Source of the DNA: Gemmata sp.
GTDB lineage: Bacteria > Planctomycetota > Planctomycetia > Gemmatales > Gemmataceae
NCBI GenBank assembly: GCA_025055115.1
Contig: JANWYJ010000073.1
Coordinates: 1-64,000 of the forward strand
Length of the DNA: 64,000 nucleotides
Reading direction: 5' to 3'
Every line of letters begins with the position of its first letter. The first letter of the stretch is position 1. The notes below the pieces were generated by a model that was given only the letters and a program-made list of their open reading frames with translations, did no database searches and had not been told where the DNA came from. Below, one piece after another: positions 8,789 through 18,640 of the stretch. The translations under genes were made by a program, and so were the position numbers.

Positions 8789-11700
8789 ATGGCGATGAGT
8801 GTGCATCCGACTCAACCGCAAGCCCCAGGCGTCGTCAGCGATCCCCGCGCGCGGACGTCGGCCCCTGGGATCGGCCATTACATTCATAAAGTCCTCAAAC
8901 CGCTCGCGTCGCTGCAATTGACGGTTGTGTTGTTCGCCCTCGGCATGCTGTTGGTCTTTTTCGGCACCCTCGCCCAGATGGACTACGGTATCTGGACCGT
9001 GGTCGACAAGTATTTCTGGTCCTGGTTTGTGATGGTGCCGTTCGAATTGTTCCACAAGTTCCTGGGTGTGTTCTGGAAAGAACAATTTCCCCCCGATAGC
9101 TCCCCTTGGAGCGGAGCGTTCCCCTTTCCAGCCGGCAAGCTCCTGGGCGGATTGATGCTCATCAATCTCCTGGCCGCCCATGCCATCCGCTTCCGGCTGA
9201 CGTGGAAACGGGCCGGCATCTTTCTCATCCACAGTGGCCTGATTCTGTTGTTTGTCGGGGAATTCATTACACGCGAATTCGCCATTGAACAGCAGATGAC
9301 GATTGATGAAGGATCATCAACCAATTTCACCATCGATACACGCAACGTCGAACTGGCGTTTGTCGATCGTTCCAGCCCCACGGAAGACAAATACACCGTC
9401 ATCTCCCAGCGGCGCCTGCGTGCTGCAGCCCAATCCGGCGAGCGTATTCGCCACCCCGATTTGCCGGTGGATGTCGAGGTGGTGAAATACATGAAAAACT
9501 CGGACCTGCGCGACGTCGGCCCGGGGTTGGAAAACCCGGCCACGGCGGGCTTTGGCAAAATGGTGGTAGCTGTTGAAGCCAAGGAGGAAGCCGGTGTCGA
9601 AACCAAGCAACGCGGCGATGTCGCGTCGGCCTATGTCCGCTTCTATCACAAAGAGACGGGGGAAGACCTCGGCTGCTATCTGGTGTCGTTGTACATTTCG
9701 GCCCAAGGGCATGCCGACAAAATCCGCGTCGGTGAAAAGGAGTACGAAGTTCTCCTGCGCCAGGCGCGCTATTACAAACCGTATCGTGTTCACCTCGATG
9801 AATTCCGCTTTGATCGCTACATCGGGACCAACAAACCGAAGAATTACTCCAGCGATGTCCGGGTTTACGATGCGGAAGGGAATTTGGTCCGCGAAACGCG
9901 CATCGCGATGAACGAACCGATGCGCTATGCCGGCGAGACGTTCTATCAGGCCGACTTCGATAAAGAAACCGAAAAGACCACCATTCTGCAAGTGGTGAAG
10001 AACCCTGGCTGGATCGACCTGTGGTTTTTCCAAGCCTCGGTCGATTACATCGCCTGTGCGTTGGTGGGGATCGGCTTGGTGTTGCACTTTAGCATCTACC
10101 TGATTCAATTTCTGCTGCGTCAACCCACCAGTCGATCGGCGCGGGTGGAAGCGACGGTGTCCACCGCAGCACCTCCGGAGACGAATCCGACGCCGCACTC
10201 ACCGGTCACGTTATCACGCATCTTCCCGTGGGTGATGTTGGCCGTTGCAGGTTTCTTCCTGCTCTCTGTTTATGGCCGGATGACCCCCCGTTCCCACAAA
10301 GAACCGTATGATGTGGATTCTTTCGCTCGTATCCCGGTCATTGAAGGGGGCCGTGTCAAACCCCTGGAAACGGTGGCCCGCGTCTACATGCGGCTGATCT
10401 CGCACCGCGAAACGTTCGTAGATGAAAACGGCACAACGCAGCCGGCGATTCGCTGGTATCTCGACGTGATTGCCGCTCCGTCGATGGACGACAACTCCCC
10501 GGCCTGGCATCATCGCGTTTTCCGCATTGAAAACGATCAGATTCGCCGTGATTGGAAGCTCGAACAACGCGAAGGTCTGCGCTATTCATATGCGGAGCTG
10601 CGGCCCCACCTCGCGGACCTCGAACGGCGCGTCTTTACCGCGCGTTCCAAGGCCCGGGCCAAAAAACCGCTCGATCTGGCGGAGTCCAAATTGATCGAAT
10701 TGGAAGAGCGGATCGAGATGGTGCGCAGTCTTCATCAGCTCAAGGGCCTGAACTCGCAGGGGAAAGACACACTGCGGCTGATTCCGCCCCACGACGACCA
10801 AAGCTGGGCCTCGCTGGGGGCGATCCGCGATGCCGCCGACCTGGCCGGACTGCGGGCCGCTCAAGAAGCTCTCCAGAAACACAAACAGCGGCTCTTCCAA
10901 CTCCCCGATGAGGTCAACCGGCGGATCGTCAAACTCGTCGCTCGACTGGATTTGGATCAGGTCGATGAACGCAATCAGGTTGAGCTGCTGGTGCGCGTTG
11001 TGCGGCTGATGCAAACCCCGGTGGATGAGATTCCCGCCGATTTCCTGGCCAGCATCTTGCCGAATCTGCTGGAAGCGACCCTTCTGGCCCTGCCGGCGGA
11101 CGAAGCCGCTCGCCTGCGCGCCGCCATCGATAACGACTACCACCATCGCATCGCGGCCTCCCCGGCCGCCAGCCTATGGCTGCGGATGATCCACGCCTAC
11201 CGCGACAACAAGCCGATTGAATTCAACAAAGCCGTGGCCGAGTATCACGATACACAATTGGACGGCATCAGCACGGCTGACCTTTTGCGGACTCGGGTCG
11301 AAGTGGTTTACAACCGCTTTGCCCCCTTCTATCAATGCACCGGGTTGTATGTTCTGGGCTTTGTGCTGGCGATCGTGGGCTTTGTCCTGTACGCCGCGGA
11401 ATCGCCACCGTGGGCCGTGGCCCTGCGCCGATCGGCCACGTTGGTTTTACTGCTGACGCTGCTTGTTCACACCGCGGCCCTGATTGCGCGGATGTACATC
11501 ATGGAGCGGTGGGGCGTGTTTGTGACCAATCTGTACTCCTCGGCGATTTTCATTGGTTGGGGTTGCGTGGCGTTGTGTTTGATTCTCGAACGGATCTTCC
11601 CGATTGGTGTGGGCAATGTGGTAGCGGCCATTTTGGGCCTGGCGACCAGCATTGTGGCCCACAACCTTGGTACGCAAGACACGCTCGAAATGATGGAAGC

Positions 11701-12691
11701 CGTTCTCGACACCAACTTCTGGCTGGCCACGCACGTCACGACGGTGACACTGGGCTACACGGCGACGTTCGTGGCGGGGTTCCTCGGCGCGGTGTACGTG
11801 CTGATGATGCTGGGGGCCGTGATTCGCGATTCCTTCCGCAACACGCGTGAACCCACAAGCGGGGAGCTGGTGGCCTTTGGTGCTGCCGCCGTGGGGGTTG
11901 TGGGCTTGCCGCTGGCGCTGGTGTGGTTCATCACCGGGGCTTTGGAAAAATTTGAAGTGCTACCGAGTACGGTGCTCCAGGGGATTTACTATCTGGCGTT
12001 GGCTACGGGCATTATCTATGCCTTCACCCTGATGCTCTTACGCATCACCCACACAACAGGACCGGCTTCGGGCCAGTCGCCGGCCGGAGCCTTGCCCGGG
12101 TTGGTGCAACCGATCGCGGCGTTGGGCCTCACCCCCGAAAGCAGCAAAATTCTCGGCCAGATGATTTACGGCGTGGTATGTTTTGCCACCCTGCTGAGCT
12201 TTGTGGGCACGGTGTTGGGGGGCATTTGGGCTGATCAGTCGTGGGGGCGCTTCTGGGGCTGGGACCCGAAAGAGAACGGCGCGGTGCTCATTGTTTTGTG
12301 GAACGCCCTGATCTTGCATGCCCGTTGGGCGGGTTTGGTCAAGGAGCGTGGTGTCGCGGTGCTGGCCATTTTCGGCAACATCGTGACAGCGTGGAGCTGG
12401 TTTGGCACCAACCAACTGGGCATCGGTTTGCATGCCTACGGTTTCGATAGCCGGCTGGCGGATGGTTGCTTCAACTTCTGGGCCAGTCAGCTTTTCATCC
12501 TCGGCTTAGGGTTCATTCCGCGGCAGTTTTGGTCGCAGTCACTGACCATCACACGCCTGCCGGCGGCAGCGTCGCTGCCGGGTGGGGTCGCCGCCAGCGG
12601 CTCCGGTGGGCCAGCCGGTGGTGTATCGGAACATAGCGGCAACGGCCCCGCCCGCCGCGACCACGAGAAACGCGCCGGGAAACGCCGTTAG
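8789..12691 (+). CDS. Fused ResB-ResC (Ccs1-CcsA) cytochrome c synthase
   Basis: The 1300-residue protein joins both subunits of the system II cytochrome c heme lyase. The N-terminal half (about 35-450) is ResB/Ccs1-like, with membrane helices and a large periplasmic domain. A periplasmic helical insert of about 350 residues (510-850) follows. The C-terminal half is ResC/CcsA-like, with many helices and the heme-handling tryptophan-rich motif WGRFWGWDPKENGA near residue 1150. It exports heme and attaches it to CxxCH motifs of apocytochromes. GAGG precedes the start; ATG 8795 is a possible alternative. The last 35 residues are a Gly/Ser/Arg tail. A strong terminator follows at 12758. Confidence 0.93.
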   Translation: MAMSVHPTQPQAPGVVSDPRARTSAPGIGHYIHKVLKPLASLQLTVVLFALGMLLVFFGTLAQMDYGIWTVVDKYFWSWFVMVPFELFHKFLGVFWKEQFPPDSSPWSGAFPFPAGKLLGGLMLINLLAAHAIRFRLTWKRAGIFLIHSGLILLFVGEFITREFAIEQQMTIDEGSSTNFTIDTRNVELAFVDRSSPTEDKYTVISQRRLRAAAQSGERIRHPDLPVDVEVVKYMKNSDLRDVGPGLENPATAGFGKMVVAVEAKEEAGVETKQRGDVASAYVRFYHKETGEDLGCYLVSLYISAQGHADKIRVGEKEYEVLLRQARYYKPYRVHLDEFRFDRYIGTNKPKNYSSDVRVYDAEGNLVRETRIAMNEPMRYAGETFYQADFDKETEKTTILQVVKNPGWIDLWFFQASVDYIACALVGIGLVLHFSIYLIQFLLRQPTSRSARVEATVSTAAPPETNPTPHSPVTLSRIFPWVMLAVAGFFLLSVYGRMTPRSHKEPYDVDSFARIPVIEGGRVKPLETVARVYMRLISHRETFVDENGTTQPAIRWYLDVIAAPSMDDNSPAWHHRVFRIENDQIRRDWKLEQREGLRYSYAELRPHLADLERRVFTARSKARAKKPLDLAESKLIELEERIEMVRSLHQLKGLNSQGKDTLRLIPPHDDQSWASLGAIRDAADLAGLRAAQEALQKHKQRLFQLPDEVNRRIVKLVARLDLDQVDERNQVELLVRVVRLMQTPVDEIPADFLASILPNLLEATLLALPADEAARLRAAIDNDYHHRIAASPAASLWLRMIHAYRDNKPIEFNKAVAEYHDTQLDGISTADLLRTRVEVVYNRFAPFYQCTGLYVLGFVLAIVGFVLYAAESPPWAVALRRSATLVLLLTLLVHTAALIARMYIMERWGVFVTNLYSSAIFIGWGCVALCLILERIFPIGVGNVVAAILGLATSIVAHNLGTQDTLEMMEAVLDTNFWLATHVTTVTLGYTATFVAGFLGAVYVLMMLGAVIRDSFRNTREPTSGELVAFGAAAVGVVGLPLALVWFITGALEKFEVLPSTVLQGIYYLALATGIIYAFTLMLLRITHTTGPASGQSPAGALPGLVQPIAALGLTPESSKILGQMIYGVVCFATLLSFVGTVLGGIWADQSWGRFWGWDPKENGAVLIVLWNALILHARWAGLVKERGVAVLAIFGNIVTAWSWFGTNQLGIGLHAYGFDSRLADGCFNFWASQLFILGLGFIPRQFWSQSLTITRLPAAASLPGGVAASGSGGPAGGVSEHSGNGPARRDHEKRAGKRR

Positions 12692-12757
12692 TGGAGCGGT
12701 TGTAACAACGTTACCGCCCTACCGACCAGTCCCTTCCAACGACGATTGTACTCCTCG

Positions 12758-12793
12758 CCTTTGACATCGCTGCAGCGGTGTCAAAGGTTTTTT
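12758..12793 (+). terminator. Rho-independent terminator after the ResBC gene
   Basis: A palindrome at 12758-12787 (arms CCTTTGACA and TGTCAAAGG, pairing continuing inward with one G-U wobble) is followed directly by six T (12788-12793). It ends transcription from the ResB-ResC gene and insulates the SulP gene. The T-run is on the + strand, matching the orientation of both genes. Confidence 0.9.
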
Positions 12794-12910
12794 ATTATCG
12801 TGGAAGGAACATGCCGCGCGGGGTATCGTCCGCCCGGGATCAAGACAATATCACCGTGATGAGAATGGCAAGGTCTTGTCGTCCGCATTGGGAATTGCGC
12901 GCATGATCAT

Positions 12911-14653
12911 TTGTTCGAGGTGTTCATGACTGCTGCTGCGACGAAGCCTCGGCACACTGGTTCGGCGGGATGGGGTTCCCACCTGCTGGCCGACCTCTTC
13001 GCTTCGTGGGTCGTGTTCATGGTGGCGTTGCCGCTGTGTTTGGGCATCGCGCAGGCTTGTGGTCTTCCGCCCGAAGCAGGGATTATCACCGGCGTGGTTG
13101 GGGGTATCGTGGTGGGTCTGTTGGCGGGCAGTCCACTTCAAGTTTCCGGTCCGGCGGCGGGTTTGATTGTTCTGGTCACCGGCTTTCTCGACGATGCCGC
13201 TGCCGCTGGCTACCAGGGAACCGAGGCCGTGATGTTGCTGGGGGTAGCGGTCGTGCTGGCCGGTGGCTTCCAGATCATCGCGGGTCTGGGCCGTTGGGGG
13301 CAGTGGTTTCGTGCGGTTTCCCCCGCGGTGGTGGAGGGCATGCTGGCCGGGATCGGTTTGACGATCTTGGCCAAGCAATTTCATGTCATGGTAGATGATG
13401 AACCGCCCAAACGGGTGGTGGATTGTCTGGTGACGATTCCGTTGGCGGTTTGGAAAGCCTTTGATCCACCGCCGGAGGCTCGGGCCAATCACACGGAAGC
13501 GGCACTGGTCGGGTTGTTGGCCATTGTGATTCTCGCCACGTGGAAAATGTTGGCTCCCCGCCGACTGAAGCTCATTCCCGCGGCGGTGGTGGCGGTGGCG
13601 GCCGCGGTCTTGGTCAATGAATTGGGTCGTCCGCTCTTGGAAGCTTGGGGACTGCGGCTCGGCCCAGCCGTTGACGATCATGGCGGTCTGGGTGTGGAAC
13701 GTGTCCACATTTCCGACAGTCTGTTGGCGGTCCTTCAACCGATTCGTTGGCCGGGGGGCGACATTCTCACGTTGGGCATCCTCTGGAAAGGGGCTTTGAC
13801 CTTCGCGTTGATTGCCAGTGCGGAAACGCTGTTGTGTGCGGTGGCCATTGACACCAAACATACCGGCCCACGGACGAATTTCGACCGCGAATTGGTCGCT
13901 CAAGGAGTGGGGAATATGCTCTGTGGGGCGGTTGCGGCTCTGCCATTAACGGGGGTGATTGTCCGCAGTGCCGCTAATGTCGAAGCGGGGGCCAAAACCC
14001 GGCTTTCGACCATTCTTCACGGCTTGTGGTTGTTGTTGGCCGTGGCGCTGGTGCCCGCGTGGCTGGGGCGGATTCCCACCGCGGCGCTGGCGGCGATTCT
14101 CGTTTATACCGGTTGGCGGCTGCTCAATGGGCCGGGGCTTTACCGGTTGTGGAAGGAAAGCCGCAGTGAAGCCCTGATTTTTGTCGCGACAGCCAGTGCG
14201 ATTATCTCGACGGATTTATTGGTGGGTGTGGGAATCGGCGTGGTACTTTCGGCTTTGAAGCTTCTTATCCGTTTTTCTTGGTTGCGCATCGAACGGGTCG
14301 ATGAACCGGAGCATCGCCGTGTGCATCTGTATTTGGAAGGGGCCGCGACGTTCTTACGCCTGCCCGTGTTGGCCCAGGCGCTCGAGGGGGTGCCCGCAGG
14401 CCAACAACTGCACATTCACCTGGAACGATTACAATTCGTCGATCATGCGGTTCTGCATTTGTTGATGGCTTTCCAGAAGCAATATGAACGGACCGGTGGC
14501 ACCCTCTATCTGGATTGGGACCAACTCCACGCGCATTTCCGCGGCCAGCGGTCGTATCCGCAGATACCCACCAGTGGCAATCATGTTCCGACTCGCCCGC
14601 CTTCGGCGGAGCCGGTTCAGCCCTCGCCGCCCTCTGTCGCTCCCGGGAGCTAG
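12911..14653 (+). CDS. SulP family anion transporter with STAS domain
   Basis: This 580-residue protein is an inner-membrane SulP/SLC26-type transporter, with sulfate or bicarbonate as candidate substrates. It has the family N-terminus (LLADLFASWVVFMVALPLCLGIA), repeated hydrophobic helices up to about residue 455, and a C-terminal STAS domain (about 460-550) containing LHIHLERLQFVDHAVLH. The RTNFDRELVAQGVGNMLCG segment is typical of SulP, more of the SulP/carbonic-anhydrase-associated bicarbonate branch than of the sulfate permeases, but no carbonic anhydrase gene is adjacent. It appears monocistronic, with the terminator at 12758 upstream. The substrate is not determined. Confidence 0.92.
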   Translation: MFEVFMTAAATKPRHTGSAGWGSHLLADLFASWVVFMVALPLCLGIAQACGLPPEAGIITGVVGGIVVGLLAGSPLQVSGPAAGLIVLVTGFLDDAAAAGYQGTEAVMLLGVAVVLAGGFQIIAGLGRWGQWFRAVSPAVVEGMLAGIGLTILAKQFHVMVDDEPPKRVVDCLVTIPLAVWKAFDPPPEARANHTEAALVGLLAIVILATWKMLAPRRLKLIPAAVVAVAAAVLVNELGRPLLEAWGLRLGPAVDDHGGLGVERVHISDSLLAVLQPIRWPGGDILTLGILWKGALTFALIASAETLLCAVAIDTKHTGPRTNFDRELVAQGVGNMLCGAVAALPLTGVIVRSAANVEAGAKTRLSTILHGLWLLLAVALVPAWLGRIPTAALAAILVYTGWRLLNGPGLYRLWKESRSEALIFVATASAIISTDLLVGVGIGVVLSALKLLIRFSWLRIERVDEPEHRRVHLYLEGAATFLRLPVLAQALEGVPAGQQLHIHLERLQFVDHAVLHLLMAFQKQYERTGGTLYLDWDQLHAHFRGQRSYPQIPTSGNHVPTRPPSAEPVQPSPPSVAPGS

Positions 14654-14654
14654 C

Positions 14655-14686
14655 CGCGGTCATACTGGAAAACGCGGTCATACTGG
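14655..14686. repeat. Short direct repeat after the SulP gene
   Basis: CGCGGTCATACTGG occurs at 14655-14668 and 14673-14686, a step of 18 bp, starting two bases after the SulP stop codon. The rest of the 210 bp spacer shows no gene or other structure that I can support. Confidence 0.8.
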
Positions 14687-14863
14687 CAAAGATCGGCGTC
14701 CGCGCAACAGATTCGCAACGAAACAAGACGCACGGCTGACTGGTCCAGAACCAGACGCTCGCTGGAACCCGCCAGCTTGTACGGGGATGACCCACGACAG
14801 GCCAAAACATCGATTCGTTGGATCCAGAGAGCGGTTGGGTACTTTGTGAAAAAACCGGCGCAG

Positions 14864-15820
14864 TCAGTCGTTGCTGATCACTTCGCCGCCGGCTCGCGTG
14901 GTCAGGGCGGCGAGTGTGCGGATGCTCATGCCTTCGCGGAGAAACCGGACGCTGCCATCGGCCATGGCCACGTTCGCCCCGCCGGCATGAAACGAGTAGA
15001 TTTCGAAGGAATTGTTGCAGTTGATCGCACATTCGCCCACGACGGTGAAACCGTCGGGGGAGGTGCCTTCGATGCCAAAGCCTTTCTGATGGTCGGCCCA
15101 CAAGCCCCCCACGACCTGCCCGGGATCGTCGCCCCCCGGAACGATCGGTATTCGATCGGTGATGCGCTGCCCCTTGACCCAATATTCGGGCCGTCCAGCA
15201 TCTTCCGCGACCAACAGCGTGTTCGACAAACCATCGCTAATCTGTTGCACCGTCGATCCTTGCGAACTCATCACCCCGCGCCAATAGAGGAGGTAGTCGT
15301 TGGTGTGAGCATTGGGATAACCAAGATAGATCAGGAGTGCCTGCGCGACGACCGAGACGTTGGTGTAATCCCACGCTGCGCCAACGAAGGGGGAGCCGGG
15401 CACACCCGGCACGGCGGATTGACCCTGGCGGTCGTTATTGGTAGTCGGGCACAGAAAGGTTTTGACCCGTGCGGTCCGCGCCGCGGCATTGATCGGATCG
15501 TACCAATTCACGGTGAGGTTGTAGATGTTGCGGACATTTTCGTGTTCCAATTGGGGCAGGATCAGGGCCGCCCAGCCGTGGAAGGGTGGGCTGAGTGTAT
15601 GGGAAGGTGGATAGCGACCGTGAGTCACTTCATAATTCGTACAAGCCAAGGCGATCTGTTTCAGATTGTTCTGACAACTCAGGCGGGCAGCTGCGGCGCG
15701 CACTTTCTGAACCGCGGGCAGCAACAAGCCAATCAGCACGGAAATGATCGCTATCACCACTAACAGTTCGATCAACGTCAGCGCCCGGCGCACGGTCGGT
15801 ACCACCACGAAAAGCCACAT
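14864..15820 (-). CDS. DUF1559 protein with prepilin-type N-terminus (copy 1 of 5)
   Basis: The 318-residue protein is a DUF1559 (SBP_bac_10) family member. It has a type IV prepilin/pseudopilin-like N-terminus, [13 protein letters not shown], followed by [23 protein letters not shown], and the family C-terminal signature [17 protein letters not shown]. It should be processed by prepilin peptidase and displayed in or beyond the membrane; the role is unknown despite its abundance in planctomycetes. The residue before the cleavage point is Ala, not the usual Gly. The ATG at 15820 is preferred; a GTG at 15856 in the same frame is an alternative. Confidence 0.92.
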   Translation of the reverse strand: MWLFVVVPTVRRALTLIELLVVIAIISVLIGLLLPAVQKVRAAAARLSCQNNLKQIALACTNYEVTHGRYPPSHTLSPPFHGWAALILPQLEHENVRNIYNLTVNWYDPINAAARTARVKTFLCPTTNNDRQGQSAVPGVPGSPFVGAAWDYTNVSVVAQALLIYLGYPNAHTNDYLLYWRGVMSSQGSTVQQISDGLSNTLLVAEDAGRPEYWVKGQRITDRIPIVPGGDDPGQVVGGLWADHQKGFGIEGTSPDGFTVVGECAINCNNSFEIYSFHAGGANVAMADGSVRFLREGMSIRTLAALTTRAGGEVISND

Positions 15821-16192
15821 CGTTCGAAATCGTTGGGTCACCACAGCGGTCCACACAACACTTCCAATTTAGGGAGCAGCCGCAGAGTGTCCATGCCAAC
15901 GCCACAGAGCGGTTGCCATCGCGTGGCACCGGATGCATGGATTCCCCAACCTCCTGACCCTCTCGTCGTTTTCTTGGTCGAGAGGTCTAATCGCGTGGCA
16001 CCAGATGCATGGTTTCCTAACCTTGGGGGCGGCACACGGTGGTCGCCGCTGCCGTTGCCAGGCCTCCGGCCGGTCCGAGCCGTGTGGCGATGTGACAAAG
16101 ACGACAGGTGTTCGGGATCAATAAATCCACAGCTGAAAGGCGGGCCATCCCTCGCCGTGGCTTGCGCCAAACGACGAGCCTTTGGGGATCAA
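15821..16192. repeat. Repeat-bearing spacer
   Basis: No gene is supported. ATCGCGTGGCACC.GATGCATGG occurs at 15918-15940 and 15990-16012 (step 72). Its spacer carries a perfect 7 bp inverted repeat, CCTCTCG (15959-15965) and CGAGAGG (15979-15985). A copy of the last 33 bp of the neighbouring Asn/Pro-rich gene, stop codon included, lies at 16118-16150; the gene's own end is 16193-16225 (step 75). Confidence 0.85.
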
Positions 16193-16951
16193 TCAATAAA
16201 TCCACGGCTGAAAGGCGGGCCATCCGGGGGTTCGCCCAATCACGCCCAACGGCGCCACCAGCGGTGGAGTGATCCCGCCGCCGATCACAAACCCCGAGCT
16301 GAACCATCTGTTGACAGTGAAATTGAAGTTGAACGGATTGGTGATGAAGGGGTTGTTAAACGGGTTGTTGAGGACCCATGGGTTATTCAAAATCATGGGA
16401 TTGTTGATGAAAAAGGGATTAGTCCATGCCACCGGATTGTTCCAGAGGTTGTTGAAGGCGAAGGGATTGGTCCAGGGGGTATTAAAGGCCCACGGGTTGT
16501 TGAACGCGAAGGGGTTCACCACCCCAGGGTTATTGAGGGGATTGTTCCAATTCCAGGGATTCACCAGCGGATGGGGTGTGAAAGGGTTATTGAAGGGAAT
16601 GCTGGTGAAGGGATTCTGGATGAAGGGATTGGGTTGGAAGGGATTCGCCAGTGGGTTCAGATACGGGTTATTGAGGGGACTGCTCAAGATCACCGCCGGA
16701 TGGACAAAACCTTTCGCATATGGGGAACCGCTGATTTGGGGGTACACACTGATCGAGGGGGCCTTCAGTTGCGGCTGCGGCTGGGCTTTGGGTTGGATGC
16801 CACCGCCGATGGCAGGGAACGGCTGCGGCTGGGCTTTGGGGATTACTCCTCCCCCGATTGACGGAAACGGTTGTTGGGCATCTCCCGGACCGGGCCGTAG
16901 CAACACAGTTAGTAAGGCGGAGATACCAGCGATTCCTACAGTGCGGATCAT
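16193..16951 (-). CDS. Secreted Asn/Pro repeat protein
   Basis: This 252-residue protein is unknown to me. A signal peptide (about residues 1-25) is followed by repeated modules PFPSIGGG.IPKAQPQ and PFPAIGGG.QPKAQPQ (about 28-60). The body is built from dozens of short NPF, NPW, NNP and NPL units (about 80-215). Composition is extremely Asn-, Pro- and Phe-rich with few charges, which suggests an extended structural or adhesive surface protein. The DNA is correspondingly repetitive, so length may vary between strains. The first codons and signal peptide are clear. The last 33 bp are echoed downstream at 16118-16150. Confidence 0.75.
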   Translation of the reverse strand: MIRTVGIAGISALLTVLLRPGPGDAQQPFPSIGGGVIPKAQPQPFPAIGGGIQPKAQPQPQLKAPSISVYPQISGSPYAKGFVHPAVILSSPLNNPYLNPLANPFQPNPFIQNPFTSIPFNNPFTPHPLVNPWNWNNPLNNPGVVNPFAFNNPWAFNTPWTNPFAFNNLWNNPVAWTNPFFINNPMILNNPWVLNNPFNNPFITNPFNFNFTVNRWFSSGFVIGGGITPPLVAPLGVIGRTPGWPAFQPWIY

Positions 16952-17108
16952 GGCAACCCTTTCTCTCGGAGTTCCACTTCCATCTATTAGAACGCACCGG
17001 CTTGCAATACGTTAGTTCAAAGGCCGTTGTCGTCCAATTTTTGCGTCGTTGGCGCTGGGGCTTCGTCTCACACCGTCGAACGCGGAATTGGTCGTGGGTG
17101 GCATCGGC

Positions 17109-17150
17109 CAAGTTGCGAAATTGTCGGAACAAGTTGCGAAATTGTCGGAA
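17109..17150. repeat. Tandem 21 bp repeat
   Basis: The unit beginning CAAGTTGCGAAATTGTCGGA is present twice back to back at 17109-17129 and 17130-17150, upstream of the DUF1501 gene. The spacer 16952-17215 shows nothing else that I can interpret. Confidence 0.85.
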
Positions 17151-17215
17151 AATGGTTACATTTGACGACTATATCCTACCTTGTGCCCACATCAGACCAT
17201 TATCTGACCGAAGTT

Positions 17216-18640
17216 ATGTTGCACGTTCATCACCACGCGTTCACTTTTCTCAACCCCCAGCGGCGTGAGGGTTTGCTGCTGTCGCGGCGCAATCTCCTGA
17301 AGGCGAGCGTGGCCGGTTTCGGCGGGCTGAGCCTGCCAGCGTGGCTGCAGGCCCGCGAACAACATCGCTTGGCCCCCAAAAGTGTCATTCTTCTGTGGAT
17401 GACCGGGGGGCCGAGCCACATTGACACACTCGACCCTAAACCCGAGCGCCCGGTCGAGAATCGCGGGCCTTTTGGTGTGACCAAAACCCGCCTGCCCGGC
17501 GTTCTCATTTGTGAGCATCTGCCCAAACTGGCGGCCATGCTCGACCGCTTCACGGTGATTCGGTCCGTCGATCCACGCGGCAGCAATCACGAACCCAATA
17601 CGGTTATGCAGACCGGGAATCTGCTGGCCGAACCCCGAACCAATCCCGAAGCGTCCCATTACCCTGCGATCGCCTCGCTAGTCGCGAAGTTCCGGGGGGC
17701 CAATCATCCCCAAGTGCCGCCCTACGTTGCCTTTATGCGATCGCGGAGCCATATCGCCTTCGCCGGCGTGCTGGGCAAGCAGTACGACCCCTTCCTGGCC
17801 AACGAGGCCGCCCGGTTGCCCGTGTACGATCTGGTCGGCAACGACACCGGCACCATTTCCGGCGGAAAAATGTTCGAATTGCCCATCGATGTTTCGCCAC
17901 ACCGGATGGCCGATCGACAACAGTTGTTGTGGAACTTGGACCGCTTGCGGGCGGATATTGACAAATCAGGGGTGATGGCCGGATTAGAAAAGTATGAACA
18001 ACAAGCCGTGGGCATGCTCACCGGCGGTCGGGTGCGTGACGCCCTCGATCTGGCTCGCGAACCCCAACGCAGCCGCGACCGCTACGGTCGCCATCTGTGG
18101 TGCCAGCAAGCGCTACTGGCCCGACGATTGGTAGAAGCGGGCACCGCCTTCGTCGTTTTGGATCTCAGCTACCACACCGCCAGCGGAACCTGGGATACTC
18201 ACGGCGACAACATTCCCCCCTATGGGGGTATCAAAAAAGGACTCGGCCCACTGCTGCCCCTGTTCGATCATCTGATCACGACACTCGTTGATGACCTCGA
18301 CCAACGCGGCTTGTTGAAACAAACGCTGGTCATCGCGATGGGCGAATTCGGGCGTACTCCCCAACTCGGGACTCAGGGCAGCACCGATGGCCGCAACCAC
18401 TGGCCGTACGTGATGTCGATGCTGTTGGCCGGCGGAGGGCTAAAGCACGCCCAAGTCATTGGTAGCTCCACCAAAGACGGCGGCGCCATTCAGGAACGCC
18501 CGGTCACCCCGGGCGATTTGGCCGCAACCATCTATCGCTACTTCGGCATCCCCTTGGATGCGACTTACACCGATGCGACGGGCCGCGTGTTGAACCTCCT
18601 GCCGCACGGCGGTGAGCCTCTCAAGGAACTGTTCTCATGA
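17216..18640 (+). CDS. DUF1501 family protein (second copy)
   Basis: The 474-residue protein has the family features SVILLWMTGGPSHIDTLDPKP, VIAMGEFGRTPQLG and DGRNHWPYVMS. The N-terminus MLHVHHHAFTFLNPQ precedes SRRNLLKASVAGFGGLSLPA (about residues 25-44), a twin-arginine signal, so it is exported folded. The ATG at 17216 fits the usual short His-rich leader before the Tat motif; the frame is open further upstream through the 21 bp tandem repeat, but that part looks non-coding. As with the other DUF1501 gene, no DUF1549/1553 partner is adjacent. Activity is unproven. Confidence 0.93.
   Translation: MLHVHHHAFTFLNPQRREGLLLSRRNLLKASVAGFGGLSLPAWLQAREQHRLAPKSVILLWMTGGPSHIDTLDPKPERPVENRGPFGVTKTRLPGVLICEHLPKLAAMLDRFTVIRSVDPRGSNHEPNTVMQTGNLLAEPRTNPEASHYPAIASLVAKFRGANHPQVPPYVAFMRSRSHIAFAGVLGKQYDPFLANEAARLPVYDLVGNDTGTISGGKMFELPIDVSPHRMADRQQLLWNLDRLRADIDKSGVMAGLEKYEQQAVGMLTGGRVRDALDLAREPQRSRDRYGRHLWCQQALLARRLVEAGTAFVVLDLSYHTASGTWDTHGDNIPPYGGIKKGLGPLLPLFDHLITTLVDDLDQRGLLKQTLVIAMGEFGRTPQLGTQGSTDGRNHWPYVMSMLLAGGGLKHAQVIGSSTKDGGAIQERPVTPGDLAATIYRYFGIPLDATYTDATGRVLNLLPHGGEPLKELFS

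Noticed and set aside
16269-17015. Leu/Gly-rich plus-strand frame resembling a repeat protein
   Set aside because: It is the antisense of the Asn/Pro repeat gene, which has a signal peptide and a natural start on the minus strand.
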